Source of the DNA: an uncultured Sutterella sp.
GTDB taxonomy: Bacteria > Pseudomonadota > Gammaproteobacteria > Burkholderiales > Burkholderiaceae_F
DNA length: 24,489 nucleotides
Assembly: GCA_905206345.1 (NCBI GenBank)
Contig: CAJLGW010000017.1
Coordinates: forward strand, 1-24,489
Reading direction: 5' to 3'
Shown here piece after piece: positions 8,311 through 15,030 of the stretch (positions are counted from its first letter, which is position 1; every line of letters begins with the position of its first letter). The translations under genes were made by a program, and so were the position numbers. The notes under the pieces are model-generated. The model was not told where the DNA came from. It saw only the letters and a list, made by a program, of their open reading frames with translations, and made no database searches.

Positions 8311-10131
8311 TTAAGAGGCTGCAGCAAGCCAACCATCGATAACTTGGCAGACATCTGCACCGTAATTTTCGATGCGTTTTTCACCGATCCCACAGATCCC
8401 TTCCAACTGTTCGGGCTTTCTCGGCTTTCTTCGGACAATTTGAACAAGCGTTTTGTCGGGGAAAATGTTGTAGGCAGCCAAACCCTTTTCGTGCGCCATG
8501 TCACTGCGCCAACGTCTTAAAACTTGGAAGAGTTTTTGCTCTTGATCGGTCAAATCATCGTGATCATAGACCTTGCGACTGCTGAGCTGCTTATGCCCAT
8601 CAATACGTACGAAGAATGATTCCTCGCCTTTTAATAGGGCCTTGGCTTTGGCGTTGACGCTTAAAACGTTATAACAATCGTAGTTCCCATCAACGTAGTG
8701 ACGAGTGATTAGCTGACGAAGAATCTTGCGCCAATATTTAAGTGAGTGCTCTTTCCCAATACCAAACGTTGGGAGTTCATGATGGTCTTTTTCAAAGACC
8801 TTATCGGTCGCCACTCCCCTTAAGACATTAATGACATGTGATGCACCAAATCCCATTTGATTGGTCTTCGAGCAACGATAAATACACGATAGGAGCTTTT
8901 GGGCATCCTTTGAGGCGTCTTTCATTTGGGGTGGATTTTCGCAATTGTCACAGTTGCCACAAGCTTGAGAATGTTCGCCAAAATAAGAAAGCAACAATTC
9001 ACGACGACAACTCACGGCTTCTGCCAATCCCAACATGCTGTCGAGTTTATGAAAGCAGACTTGTTTGTGAAGCTCTTCAGCATCACTATTTTCTAAAAAG
9101 TAGCGTTGCTGAACAACGTCTTCCAAACCGTAAAATAAAACGGCCTCTGACGGTAAACCATCACGCCCTGCCCGACCGGTTTCTTGGAAATAGTTTTCAA
9201 TCGACCTTGGCATATCCACATGGATAATAAAACGCACATCCGGCTTATCAATGCCCATCCCAAAGGCAATAGTCGCGGCCATAACACAGGGGCGTTCAAA
9301 GAATGCTCTTTGGTTTAACTCTCGCTCTTCTGCGCTTAATCCCGCATGATAAATGAGCGCATCAATGCCCCGACTTTGAAGAAGTTCTGCGACCTCTTCG
9401 GTTCGACGGCGTGTTGCGCAATAAATAATCCCCGACTCGTGCAAATGCTCGCCCAAAATGAAATTGACCGCTTGATCCAAGTAGCCTTGTCCCTTTTCAT
9501 ACATACGGTAACGAATGTTCGGTCGATCAAAACTCGTAATAAATCGTTTGGGGTTAATGAGCAAACGATCCACGATTTCTTGGCGAGTTTGTTCGTCAGC
9601 GGTGGCAGTAAGTGCCATTCTCGGAACCTGAGGGAAACGAGTGCGAAGGATATCTAACTGCTGGTATTCCGGTCGGAAATCATGTCCCCAAACCGAAATG
9701 CAGTGGGCCTCATCAACCGCAAAGAGATTGACCTGAAGTGTTTCCAAGAAGTCCAACATGCTTGGCTTTAAAAGTCGCTCTGGGGCAACATAAAGAAGCT
9801 TCACGGTTCCTTGGCGCAAGCGACGATAAATGTCGCGGGCCTCTTCGTTTGTCAATGAGGAATTAATAGCCACGGCACTGACGCCGGCATCGTTGAGTTG
9901 ATCGACCTGATCTTTCATCAGGGCAATGAGCGGAGAGACGACAACGGCTAACCCCGGGCGCATAAGCGCAGGGATCTGATAACAGAGGCTTTTCCCGCCC
10001 CCTGTCGGCATAAGAACTAAAGCATCTTGGCCTGCAACCGCAGTATCGATTACATCTTTTTGAACGCCACGAAAAGCGTCATAGCCAAAATACTTCTTTA
10101 ATATTTCTTCGCTGGTCATCTGAGAAATCAA
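8311..10131 (-). CDS. recQ: ATP-dependent DNA helicase RecQ
   Basis: A 606-residue 3'-5' superfamily 2 helicase acting in recombination and replication-fork repair. Walker A is PTGGGKS with K47, and Walker B is DEAH at 140-143 followed by CISVWGHDFRPEY, the aromatic-rich loop of RecQ. The second RecA domain carries QETGRAGRDG. The RQC zinc site uses C375, C391, C394 and C397, followed by the winged helix. A C-terminal HRDC domain (about 525-602) ends in GICGIGEKRIENYG. Domain order and length match E. coli RecQ (609). The annotated start is a TTG because GGAG lies 5 bases upstream of it. The first ATG is at 10119 (602 residues) and lacks a Shine-Dalgarno sequence at usable distance. Confidence 0.97.
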   Translation of the reverse strand: MISQMTSEEILKKYFGYDAFRGVQKDVIDTAVAGQDALVLMPTGGGKSLCYQIPALMRPGLAVVVSPLIALMKDQVDQLNDAGVSAVAINSSLTNEEARDIYRRLRQGTVKLLYVAPERLLKPSMLDFLETLQVNLFAVDEAHCISVWGHDFRPEYQQLDILRTRFPQVPRMALTATADEQTRQEIVDRLLINPKRFITSFDRPNIRYRMYEKGQGYLDQAVNFILGEHLHESGIIYCATRRRTEEVAELLQSRGIDALIYHAGLSAEERELNQRAFFERPCVMAATIAFGMGIDKPDVRFIIHVDMPRSIENYFQETGRAGRDGLPSEAVLFYGLEDVVQQRYFLENSDAEELHKQVCFHKLDSMLGLAEAVSCRRELLLSYFGEHSQACGNCDNCENPPQMKDASKDAQKLLSCIYRCSKTNQMGFGASHVINVLRGVATDKVFEKDHHELPTFGIGKEHSLKYWRKILRQLITRHYVDGNYDCYNVLSVNAKAKALLKGEESFFVRIDGHKQLSSRKVYDHDDLTDQEQKLFQVLRRWRSDMAHEKGLAAYNIFPDKTLVQIVRRKPRKPEQLEGICGIGEKRIENYGADVCQVIDGWLAAAS

Positions 10132-10136
10132 TTGAA

Positions 10137-10140
10137 CTCC
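10137..10140 (-). promoter_or_regulatory. Shine-Dalgarno site favouring a TTG start for recQ
   Basis: Read on the minus strand, GGAG is followed by TTCAA and then TTG, a 5-base spacing. The next ATG is 17 bases from GGAG, which is too far. A TATACT hexamer (10144-10149) lies so close upstream that a promoter there would start transcription at or inside this GGAG. That promoter reading and this start reading are hard to combine. Confidence 0.5.
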
Positions 10141-10209
10141 GACAGTATACCTACGCTGAGAGACACTCGGTATTTCACTACTATATGATGGGATTAGGAA
10201 TAGGCTACA

Positions 10210-10257
10210 ATGAAGAAACGGAAAGGGTTAACATCGGCGCAAAATGATGCGCTTTGA
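10210..10257 (+). CDS. Possible 15-codon leader ORF before iadA
   Basis: A short ORF encoding MKKRKGLTSAQNDAL, with an AGG 5 bases upstream (10202-10204) and a second AGGAA slightly further up. It ends 23 bases before the terminator-like hairpin in the iadA leader. That layout is typical of translation-coupled attenuators, although there is no run of one amino acid. The ATG overlaps a TACAAT hexamer (10206-10211) that could equally be a -10 box. If so, this ORF would not be in the transcript. Confidence 0.22.
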   Translation: MKKRKGLTSAQNDAL

Positions 10258-10280
10258 ATTGATACTGCTTCCCTTCCCAC

Positions 10281-10329
10281 ACCATCCCGATTCTCCACAA
10301 TCGGGAAATGGTGAATTTATTTTTTTTTT
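10281..10329 (+). promoter_or_regulatory. Terminator-like hairpin with T10 run in the iadA leader (candidate attenuator)
   Basis: The stem is ACCAT-CCCGATT (10281-10292) with AATCGGG-AA-ATGGT (10299-10312): 12 base pairs, a 6-base loop and a two-base bulge. It is followed by GAATTTA and then ten Ts (10320-10329). It lies 27 bases before the iadA start and about 150 bases after the recQ start, in a divergent gap, so no upstream plus-strand gene needs a terminator here. The seven bases between stem and T run weaken it as a standard terminator. Confidence 0.5.
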
Positions 10330-10355
10330 GTTTGATTTCGAAAGGATCTGCTCCC

Positions 10356-11498
10356 ATGTTCAAAATCATTAAGAATGCCAACCTCTACACCCCGGCCCCT
10401 GTCGGCAAGAAAGACATCTTGATTTGCGGTGACAAGATTGTTGCCATCGAAGATAGTCTTGATGCTTACAAATTCCCTGGTGAAGTGGAAGTGATTGATG
10501 TTCAAGGTGCCACGGTTACGCCGGGCTTTTTTGATCAACACGTTCACTTAACGGGTGGTGGTGGCGAAGGCGGTCCTGCAACGCGAGTGCCGCCCGTCAT
10601 GCCGTCCCAACTTTTGCGTGCCGGTATCACCACGGTTTGCGGCGTCATGGGAACGGAAGGGACGACGAAATTTCCGGAAGAACTCTATGCAAAGGTGATG
10701 GGCTTGCGCCAAGAAGGCTTGACCGCTTTCATGCATACGGGCTCTTACCAATTCCCGTCTCCCACGATTACGGGCAATGCTCGTAAGGACATCATCGCTG
10801 TGGAACCTGTGCTTGGCGTGAAGATTGCATTGGCTGACCACCGTTGCTCCTTCCCCACAGACGATGAAATGCTCAAGCTTGTCGCTGACGTTCGTATGGG
10901 CGGTATGCTCTCCGGTAAGAAGGGCGTCTTGCACGTTCACTTGGGTGACTTCGGTGGTGCCTATGAACAATTTGAACGCTTAATCGCTCGTGGTTTGGCT
11001 CGCCATCACTTCTCCCCGACGCACACGGGTCGTGAACCGAAGTTGTTCGAACAAGCCATTGAATTTGCCAAGAAGGGTGGCGTGATTGACATCACCTCGG
11101 GTGGTGGCAACGTCTATCCGTTTGTCGAATGCGTCGAACGCGTTTTGAAGGCCGGTGTTGATCGCTCTCGCATCACGATGAGCTCTGACGGTAACGGTTC
11201 TATGCCGAAGTTTGATGAAAACGGCAACATGATTGCTATCGTGGCCGCTCCTGTCAATGCTAACCACTCCATGCTCAAGGAAATGGTCGCTGCCGGCATC
11301 AATTTTGAAACCGCTTTAATGATGACCACTTCTAACGTGGCAGACTCTTTGGGCGTTAAGGAAGCTCGCGTCAATGTTGGCGCTACGGCTAACCTTTGTG
11401 TTTTGACGAAGGACTTGGATGTCGACACCGTGATGGCTCGTGGCGTCGTCTGGGTTCAAGGCGGTCAAAGCGTCAAGTTGGGTAACTTCGAAGCCTAA
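10356..11498 (+). CDS. iadA: Isoaspartyl dipeptidase (beta-aspartyl-peptidase)
   Basis: A 380-residue binuclear zinc amidohydrolase that cleaves beta-aspartyl (isoaspartyl) dipeptides released from damaged proteins. The metal ligands are in place with near-constant spacing to E. coli IadA: H62 and H64 (DQHVHLTGGGGEGG), K156 as the carboxylated lysine (GVKIALADHR), H195 (HVHLGD), H223 (PTHTGRE) and D278 (SSDGNG). The frame is open from ATG 10308, but that ATG lies in the hairpin arm and would encode a poly-T-derived tract (LFFFC). ATG 10356, with AAAGGA at 10341-10346, begins the family-typical MFKIIKNANLYTP. Convergent sstT suggests a shared role in amino-acid salvage (inference). Confidence 0.93.
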   Translation: MFKIIKNANLYTPAPVGKKDILICGDKIVAIEDSLDAYKFPGEVEVIDVQGATVTPGFFDQHVHLTGGGGEGGPATRVPPVMPSQLLRAGITTVCGVMGTEGTTKFPEELYAKVMGLRQEGLTAFMHTGSYQFPSPTITGNARKDIIAVEPVLGVKIALADHRCSFPTDDEMLKLVADVRMGGMLSGKKGVLHVHLGDFGGAYEQFERLIARGLARHHFSPTHTGREPKLFEQAIEFAKKGGVIDITSGGGNVYPFVECVERVLKAGVDRSRITMSSDGNGSMPKFDENGNMIAIVAAPVNANHSMLKEMVAAGINFETALMMTTSNVADSLGVKEARVNVGATANLCVLTKDLDVDTVMARGVVWVQGGQSVKLGNFEA

Positions 11499-11513
11499 TT
11501 CGCCTTAGCAAAA

Positions 11514-11548
11514 ACGGGAACCTCTATCAAAAGAAGTTCCCGTCTTTT
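11514..11548. terminator. Bidirectional terminator between iadA and sstT
   Basis: A perfect 8-bp stem ACGGGAAC (11514-11521) / GTTCCCGT (11536-11543). The plus strand continues CTTTTATT; the minus strand continues TTTTGC. It lies 16 bp after the iadA stop. Confidence 0.8.
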
Positions 11549-11556
11549 ATTCGATT

Positions 11557-11592
11557 AGAGGTATCGCAGAAAAATTAGCGGTACCTCTTTTT
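11557..11592 (+). terminator. Second terminator after iadA
   Basis: AGAGGTATCGC (11557-11567) pairs with GCGGTACCTCT (11578-11588) over 11 bp with one G-U wobble. A 10-base loop separates the arms and a TTTTT run overlaps the 3' end. It lies 5-40 bp from the sstT stop. On the minus strand it has no T run, so it probably blocks iadA readthrough into sstT antisense. Confidence 0.75.
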
Positions 11593-11596
11593 CGTT

Positions 11597-12862
11597 TTAA
11601 CGCAACTCGCGAACGTCACGACCGTGACGATCTTCTTCAACAGCGATACGTTCTGCACGCATGCAAGCTGCCGCCGTAAACAAAACGTCAGAGGAAGAAT
11701 TCAAAGCCGTTTCAGCCGAGTCTTGCAACACGCCGATGATAAAGCCAACGGCGACTACTTCCATGGCGACCGTTGCATCAATGCCAAATAAACCGCAAGC
11801 CAAGGGAATCAACATCAAGGAGCCACCCGGCACACCAGAAGCACCGCAAGCACAAACAGAAGCGATGAAACTTAAAACGAGAGCCGTCCAGAAACTCACT
11901 TCAATGTTCAAGCTGTGGGCGGCAGCCAACGTCAAAACCGTAATCGTGATGGCAGCACCGGCCATATTGATGGTTGCGCCCAAAGGAATCGTGATGGAGT
12001 AGGTACCTTCATCCAAATTCAAACGACGGCACATCCCCATGTTCACAGGAATGTTTGCAGCAGACGAGCGCGTAAAGAAAGCCATCACGCCACTTTCGCG
12101 AAGCGTAGCAATCGTCAAAGGATAGGGATTTTTGCGAATACAGCACCAAACCAAGAAGGGGTTGAGAACCAATGCAACAAAGAGCATGCAACCCAACAAA
12201 ACGACCAGCAATTGCAAGTAGCCTTCAAAGACTTCAATACCGGTCGTGGCTACAGTACCCGAAACCAAACCGAAGATACCAAAAGGTGCCAAGCGAATCA
12301 CAACGCTCACCACAAACTCAACACCACGGGACAAGTCCGCCATGAATTGACGAGAAGAGTCAGAAGCATGACGCAATGCCACACCCAAGCCCGTTGCCCA
12401 TGCCAAGATACCGATGTAATTGCCCTTTAATAAAGCATTGACCGGGTTATCGAAGACAGACAACAACATATTGCGCATAACTTCAAGCACGCCGCCCGGG
12501 GAGGACACTTGTGCATCGTTAGTCACCAACATGATTTGAGTGGGGATGAAGTAGCTCACCGTCACAGCAATTAACGCAGCGCCAAAAGTCCCGATGACAT
12601 AGAGGACAATCACGGGCTTAATGTGGGCCTTCGTTTCGACATCGTGATTGGCAATGGCAGACATCACCAATACAAACACCAAAAGCGGAGCAACGGCCTT
12701 TAATGCAGAAATGAAAAGAGTCCCTAAAAAGGCACTCGAAATCGCAAGCTGCGGGAAAATATAGGCACAACCAACGCCCAATATAAGGGCGACGAGAATT
12801 TGTTTAACAAGCGAAGCCTGCAAGAAAGGCATCGCAAATTTGATCATGGTACGTTTGGGCAT
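11597..12862 (-). CDS. sstT: Serine/threonine:Na+ symporter SstT
   Basis: A 421-residue polytopic member of the dicarboxylate/amino acid:cation symporter family that imports serine and threonine with sodium. Strong SstT-specific segments are visible: KAVAPLLVFVLVMSAIANH, ALLKGNYIGILAWA, RESGVMAFFTRSSAANIPVN, the NMAGAAITITVL substrate/Na+ site, CACGASGVPGGSLMLIPLAC and VLQDSAETALNSSSDVLF. Eight spans plus two re-entrant loops are expected for the family. The ATG at 12862 has an AAGAAGA purine stretch upstream on the minus strand. The 5' region is unusually rich in inverted repeats (12896-12914 and 12979-13047), hinting at regulation. Serine is a plausible main carbon source for asaccharolytic gut Sutterellaceae (inference). 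Confidence 0.95.
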   Translation of the reverse strand: MPKRTMIKFAMPFLQASLVKQILVALILGVGCAYIFPQLAISSAFLGTLFISALKAVAPLLVFVLVMSAIANHDVETKAHIKPVIVLYVIGTFGAALIAVTVSYFIPTQIMLVTNDAQVSSPGGVLEVMRNMLLSVFDNPVNALLKGNYIGILAWATGLGVALRHASDSSRQFMADLSRGVEFVVSVVIRLAPFGIFGLVSGTVATTGIEVFEGYLQLLVVLLGCMLFVALVLNPFLVWCCIRKNPYPLTIATLRESGVMAFFTRSSAANIPVNMGMCRRLNLDEGTYSITIPLGATINMAGAAITITVLTLAAAHSLNIEVSFWTALVLSFIASVCACGASGVPGGSLMLIPLACGLFGIDATVAMEVVAVGFIIGVLQDSAETALNSSSDVLFTAAACMRAERIAVEEDRHGRDVRELR

Positions 12863-12895
12863 AATAGAGTCTTCTTATTTTGGGTTAAATCCATG

Positions 12896-12914
12896 TTTGG
12901 CGGAGTGCGCCAAA
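12896..12914. repeat. Perfect inverted repeat upstream of sstT
   Basis: TTTGGCG (12896-12902) and CGCCAAA (12908-12914) flank a 5-base spacer, 33 bp before the sstT start. No T run follows on the minus strand, so it is not a standard terminator. It could be an operator or a stable hairpin in the sstT 5' untranslated region. Confidence 0.5.
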
Positions 12915-12978
12915 AAACTTTAACTTAACCATAACAAGTTTTATTCACTTGGCTGTTGTTTTATTGAGCAAATTCGTT

Positions 12979-13047
12979 ATTGGCTAGGGCTTTCGCCCTA
13001 TGGCGAACTTCAAGCTGTTAGGCTCTTATGCCTAGAGAAAAGCCAAA
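12979..13047. promoter_or_regulatory. Unassigned potentially structured element between the SMR gene and sstT
   Basis: An outer pairing TTGGCT (12980-12985) / AGCCAA (13041-13046) encloses two hairpins: AGGGC/GCCCT (12986-12990 with 12995-12999, loop TTTC) and TAGGC/GCCTA (13019-13023 with 13030-13034, loop TCTTAT). A competing hairpin TTCGCC/GGCGAA (12992-12997 with 13002-13007, loop CTAT) excludes the first. A three-way junction with a switchable arm is typical of regulatory RNAs. The flanks lack T runs, and I cannot match it to a known class. It lies downstream of the SMR gene and about 120-185 bases upstream of sstT on the same strand. Confidence 0.4.
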
Positions 13048-13069
13048 ATAGGTAGGAAATGAAAATTTC

Positions 13070-13095
13070 AAAAAGTTGTTGAACCTTAAGCAACA
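13070..13095 (-). terminator. Weak terminator candidate at the end of the SMR gene
   Basis: On the minus strand TGTTG and CAACA (complements of 13091-13095 and 13077-13081) flank a 9-base loop that includes the stop codon. TTTTTG follows. With only five A-T-rich pairs it is marginal. Confidence 0.3.
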
Positions 13096-13409
13096 GTTTT
13101 TAGTCCAATCACCGAAGCAATCAAAGTGGTGATGCAAAATAAACGGGCAAAAGAGGCGCGTTCACCAAAAATAAGAATCCCTAAAAGGACCGTTCCGACC
13201 GCACCGATCCCCGTCCAAACAGGATAAGCTGTTCCAATCGGCAACTCTTTCGTAGAGTAAGCCAATAGCACCATACTCAAAGTAAGACTCAATAAAAAGC
13301 CACCGCCCCATAAATAATAGGCAGTCCCTACCGCCTCTTTCATCATTCCCAAACAAAAAGCGAAAGCGGATTCAAATAGGCCGGCAACAATCAGAATAAT
13401 CCAGTGCAT
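13086..13409 (-). CDS. Small multidrug resistance (SMR) family transporter, SugE/Gdx-like
   Basis: A 107-residue protein with four hydrophobic segments. It carries the SMR proton/substrate glutamate at E13 (VAGLFES) and the conserved LPIGTAYPVWTGIGAVG block in the third span (Y62, W65). Members export guanidinium or quaternary-ammonium cations as antiparallel dimers driven by protons. WTGIGAVG favours the SugE/Gdx side. However, position 16 is Phe where recalled guanidinium exporters have Trp, and position 21 is Gly where they have Lys, so the substrate is uncertain. No guanidine riboswitch was found in the 80 bases upstream. It is divergently transcribed from the lipoprotein gene. Confidence 0.85.
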   Translation of the reverse strand: MHWIILIVAGLFESAFAFCLGMMKEAVGTAYYLWGGGFLLSLTLSMVLLAYSTKELPIGTAYPVWTGIGAVGTVLLGILIFGERASFARLFCITTLIASVIGLKTVA

Positions 13410-13564
13410 CTGATTTCATCATTAAATAGAGCTTTCGATCTTAACCGATTTACATTTCATGTCGATTACACACCATAAACCGTAACAATTTGAAGACTTA
13501 TATGGCGTACGGAATTGCCGTAAACTTTAGTGGTGTTAATTCATTCTTATTTCATGAGACAAAA

Positions 13565-14083
13565 ATGCGCTCACTGTTTCGTTTGTCATTAATTGCGATC
13601 ACTGCCACATTGTGCGCTTGTTCTTCGGTCAAGCCGCCCTCTGTTACGCCCCCGGAAGCCTCTGAAGAAGCGTTCCGATTGGAAGCCTCCGGAGAACAAG
13701 TCTTTCGATGCTTAATTGACGCTCGTGGTTGGTATTGGAAATTTGAAGCCCCCAATGCTTATCTTTTCGATCCGCAAACAAATCAAGCCGTTGCTAAACA
13801 CGGCTATAACTTCACTTTTGTTCATAATGACGGCTCACGCCTAACCACTCGGATTGTATCTACTGCACCACAAGGGGAAAAAGATCTCTCCGACGCTCTT
13901 TTTACTGTCGCCAGTCGAGACGGTTATGGGCGCTTATCTCAAATTCAATATATCCAACGTCTTAATGCCAAAGGCGGAGTACCCACCACCGTGTGTACAA
14001 AAGAAAAAAGAGGACAACTGGCAAGAGTCCCCTTCACGGCTGATTTCATCTTTTATCGCTCAAAAATAGACCAAATACCTTGA
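13565..14083 (+). CDS. Putative lipoprotein of unknown function
   Basis: A 172-residue protein with a lipoprotein signal: a basic N-terminus, a hydrophobic core and lipobox L16-C17-A18-C19 followed by SSVKPPS, so C19 is the likely lipidated residue. Residue +2 is Ser, which would favour outer-membrane sorting under the Lol rule. The mature part has a Pro/Glu-rich linker and then a compact domain with a GWYWKFEAPNAYLFDP segment and a second Cys in VPTTVCTKEKRG. I do not recognise the family. The frame runs open to a TTG at 13490, but ATG 13565 places the signal peptide correctly. Its stop codon overlaps the -35 box of the next gene's promoter. Confidence 0.82.
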   Translation: MRSLFRLSLIAITATLCACSSVKPPSVTPPEASEEAFRLEASGEQVFRCLIDARGWYWKFEAPNAYLFDPQTNQAVAKHGYNFTFVHNDGSRLTTRIVSTAPQGEKDLSDALFTVASRDGYGRLSQIQYIQRLNAKGGVPTTVCTKEKRGQLARVPFTADFIFYRSKIDQIP

Positions 14084-14108
14084 AAAATCAAGCAAATTTA
14101 GCTACAAT
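14080..14108 (+). promoter_or_regulatory. Sigma-70-type promoter for the DUF1801-like gene
   Basis: TTGAAA (14080-14085), a 17-base spacer, and TACAAT (14103-14108) form a near-consensus housekeeping promoter. The -35 box overlaps the TGA stop of the lipoprotein gene. The start codon at 14149 is 40 bases further on. Confidence 0.72.
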
Positions 14109-14148
14109 CAGAGACTATTTGATAAATTATTTCAAGGGTATTTAGAAG

Positions 14149-14643
14149 ATGGCGACCGTTGGTGATTACCTTCAGAGCCTTCCGACCGATCGTCGTGTCG
14201 CGATGGCAAAAATCTGCAGTTTAATTCGTCGTTCCGCACGCGGTGTTCGCGAGAGCATGCGTCAGTCTTTGGCATTCTATGAATTGCAAGGCCCTCTTTT
14301 TGCTCTCGAATCAGGCGAAAAGGACATGACGTTGTTCGTTGCTGAAAAGAGCGTGATCGAGTCCTTCAGCGACAAGTTCATCCAAGTGGATCTTGAGCGT
14401 CAAAGTCTCTTTTTCCCGGACTTAAATCGTATCCCCTTGGACATCATTGAAAAGATTGTTCGCGAGTCCGTGACGGCTCGTCGTGCAACCGTCGCCGCCG
14501 GTGCTGTTCCCACGCAAGACGATTTGTTGAGCATTTGGGGCAAGACGGCTGAAGACGCAAAAGCACCGCCTCCGACTGTTCGCATCTCGATGAAGAGCCG
14601 CGAAGAAGAAGAGGCCGAGACCCAAACAAGCGCTGAGAAGTAA
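14149..14643 (+). CDS. DUF1801-like (YdhG-type) protein
   Basis: A 164-residue soluble protein. The N-terminal two thirds (YLQSLPTDRRVAMAKICSLI, then a turn with SLAFYELQGPLFAL, then FFPDLNRIPLDIIEKIVRE) follow the layout of the DUF1801 family. In that family a YI/YL-SLP-R helix is followed by a small mixed alpha/beta domain and a final LIxxIV-R helix. The last 40 residues are polar, with a run of Glu (SREEEEAETQ), and look disordered. The biochemical role of DUF1801 is unknown to me. The start has AAGGG (14134-14138) at 10-base spacing and its own promoter and terminator, so it is a monocistronic unit. Confidence 0.65.
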   Translation: MATVGDYLQSLPTDRRVAMAKICSLIRRSARGVRESMRQSLAFYELQGPLFALESGEKDMTLFVAEKSVIESFSDKFIQVDLERQSLFFPDLNRIPLDIIEKIVRESVTARRATVAAGAVPTQDDLLSIWGKTAEDAKAPPPTVRISMKSREEEEAETQTSAEK

Positions 14644-14661
14644 TTTATCCTTCTCATTTGA

Positions 14662-14685
14662 AAAGCGAGCATCTGCTCGCTTTTT
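14662..14685 (+). terminator. Rho-independent terminator after the DUF1801-like gene
   Basis: AAAGCGAGC (14662-14670) / GCTCGCTTT (14675-14683), a perfect 9-bp stem with an ATCT loop, is followed by TTC after a five-T run. It lies 18 bp after the stop codon. Confidence 0.9.
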
Positions 14686-14762
14686 CTATGGGTGCGATAG
14701 TTTTTCGGCGTTTTTCTTACAATGTTTCGCTCCAAACTCGTGGTTTTCGGTATCCTTAACCC

Positions 14763-14972
14763 ATGTCGAACAAAAAATTGAACTCCGTTCATTCTGACAA
14801 GCGCCTTACGCGCAATGTCGCATTAGCTCTAGCTTGCAAAATTGCCATTATTGCTTGCCTAGGCTTTTTGTTTTTTGGTTCGGGCAATCGCATCTCGGTC
14901 AATGATGAGGTCGTTAGCCAACGACTTTTATTGACCGAACAAAGCAAGGCGCCCAATCCCAATAACCCCTAA
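14763..14972 (+). CDS. cydP: Cytochrome bd oxidase putative small subunit CydP
   Basis: A 69-residue protein with one membrane span (about residues 19-40, VALALACKIAIIACLGFLFF) that contains a conserved-looking Lys. A short periplasmic tail follows (VNDEVVSQRLL). This matches the layout of CydP, a small protein found directly upstream of cydA in many beta- and gammaproteobacteria. The identification rests on position plus this pattern. The Shine-Dalgarno sequence is poor. A TACAAT hexamer at 14718-14723 could be the operon -10 box, but no good -35 accompanies it. The stop codon lies inside an inverted repeat (14955-14985), and cydA starts 58 bp later. Confidence 0.68.
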   Translation: MSNKKLNSVHSDKRLTRNVALALACKIAIIACLGFLFFGSGNRISVNDEVVSQRLLLTEQSKAPNPNNP

Positions 14973-14985
14973 ATTCATTGGGATT
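14955..14985 (+). repeat. Inverted repeat at the cydP-cydA junction
   Basis: A perfect 9-bp repeat AATCCCAAT (14955-14963) / ATTGGGATT (14977-14985) with a 13-base loop that contains the cydP stop codon. It is directly followed by a second small palindrome ATGCC-A-GGCAT (14986-14996). No T run follows, so simple termination is unlikely. It may affect mRNA stability or the cydP:cydA ratio, or bind a regulator. Confidence 0.5.
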
Positions 14986-15030
14986 ATGCCAGGCATTAAC
15001 CAATCATAAGTCTTTAAAAAAGGACAAAAC

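Noticed and set aside
10308..10355. Upstream ATG for iadA
   Set aside because: It lies in the hairpin arm, would translate the T run into a Phe-rich stretch, and lacks a Shine-Dalgarno sequence. ATG 10356 has AAAGGA and family-like residues.
11661..12430. Two plus-strand frames (113 and 171 codons) opposite sstT
   Set aside because: Both are antisense to conserved SstT motifs, with compositions typical of reversed membrane-protein codons.
13410..13489. Guanidine riboswitch (ykkC or mini-ykkC type) upstream of the SMR gene
   Set aside because: No pair of ACGR-loop hairpins and no ykkC-like conserved blocks are visible on the minus strand.
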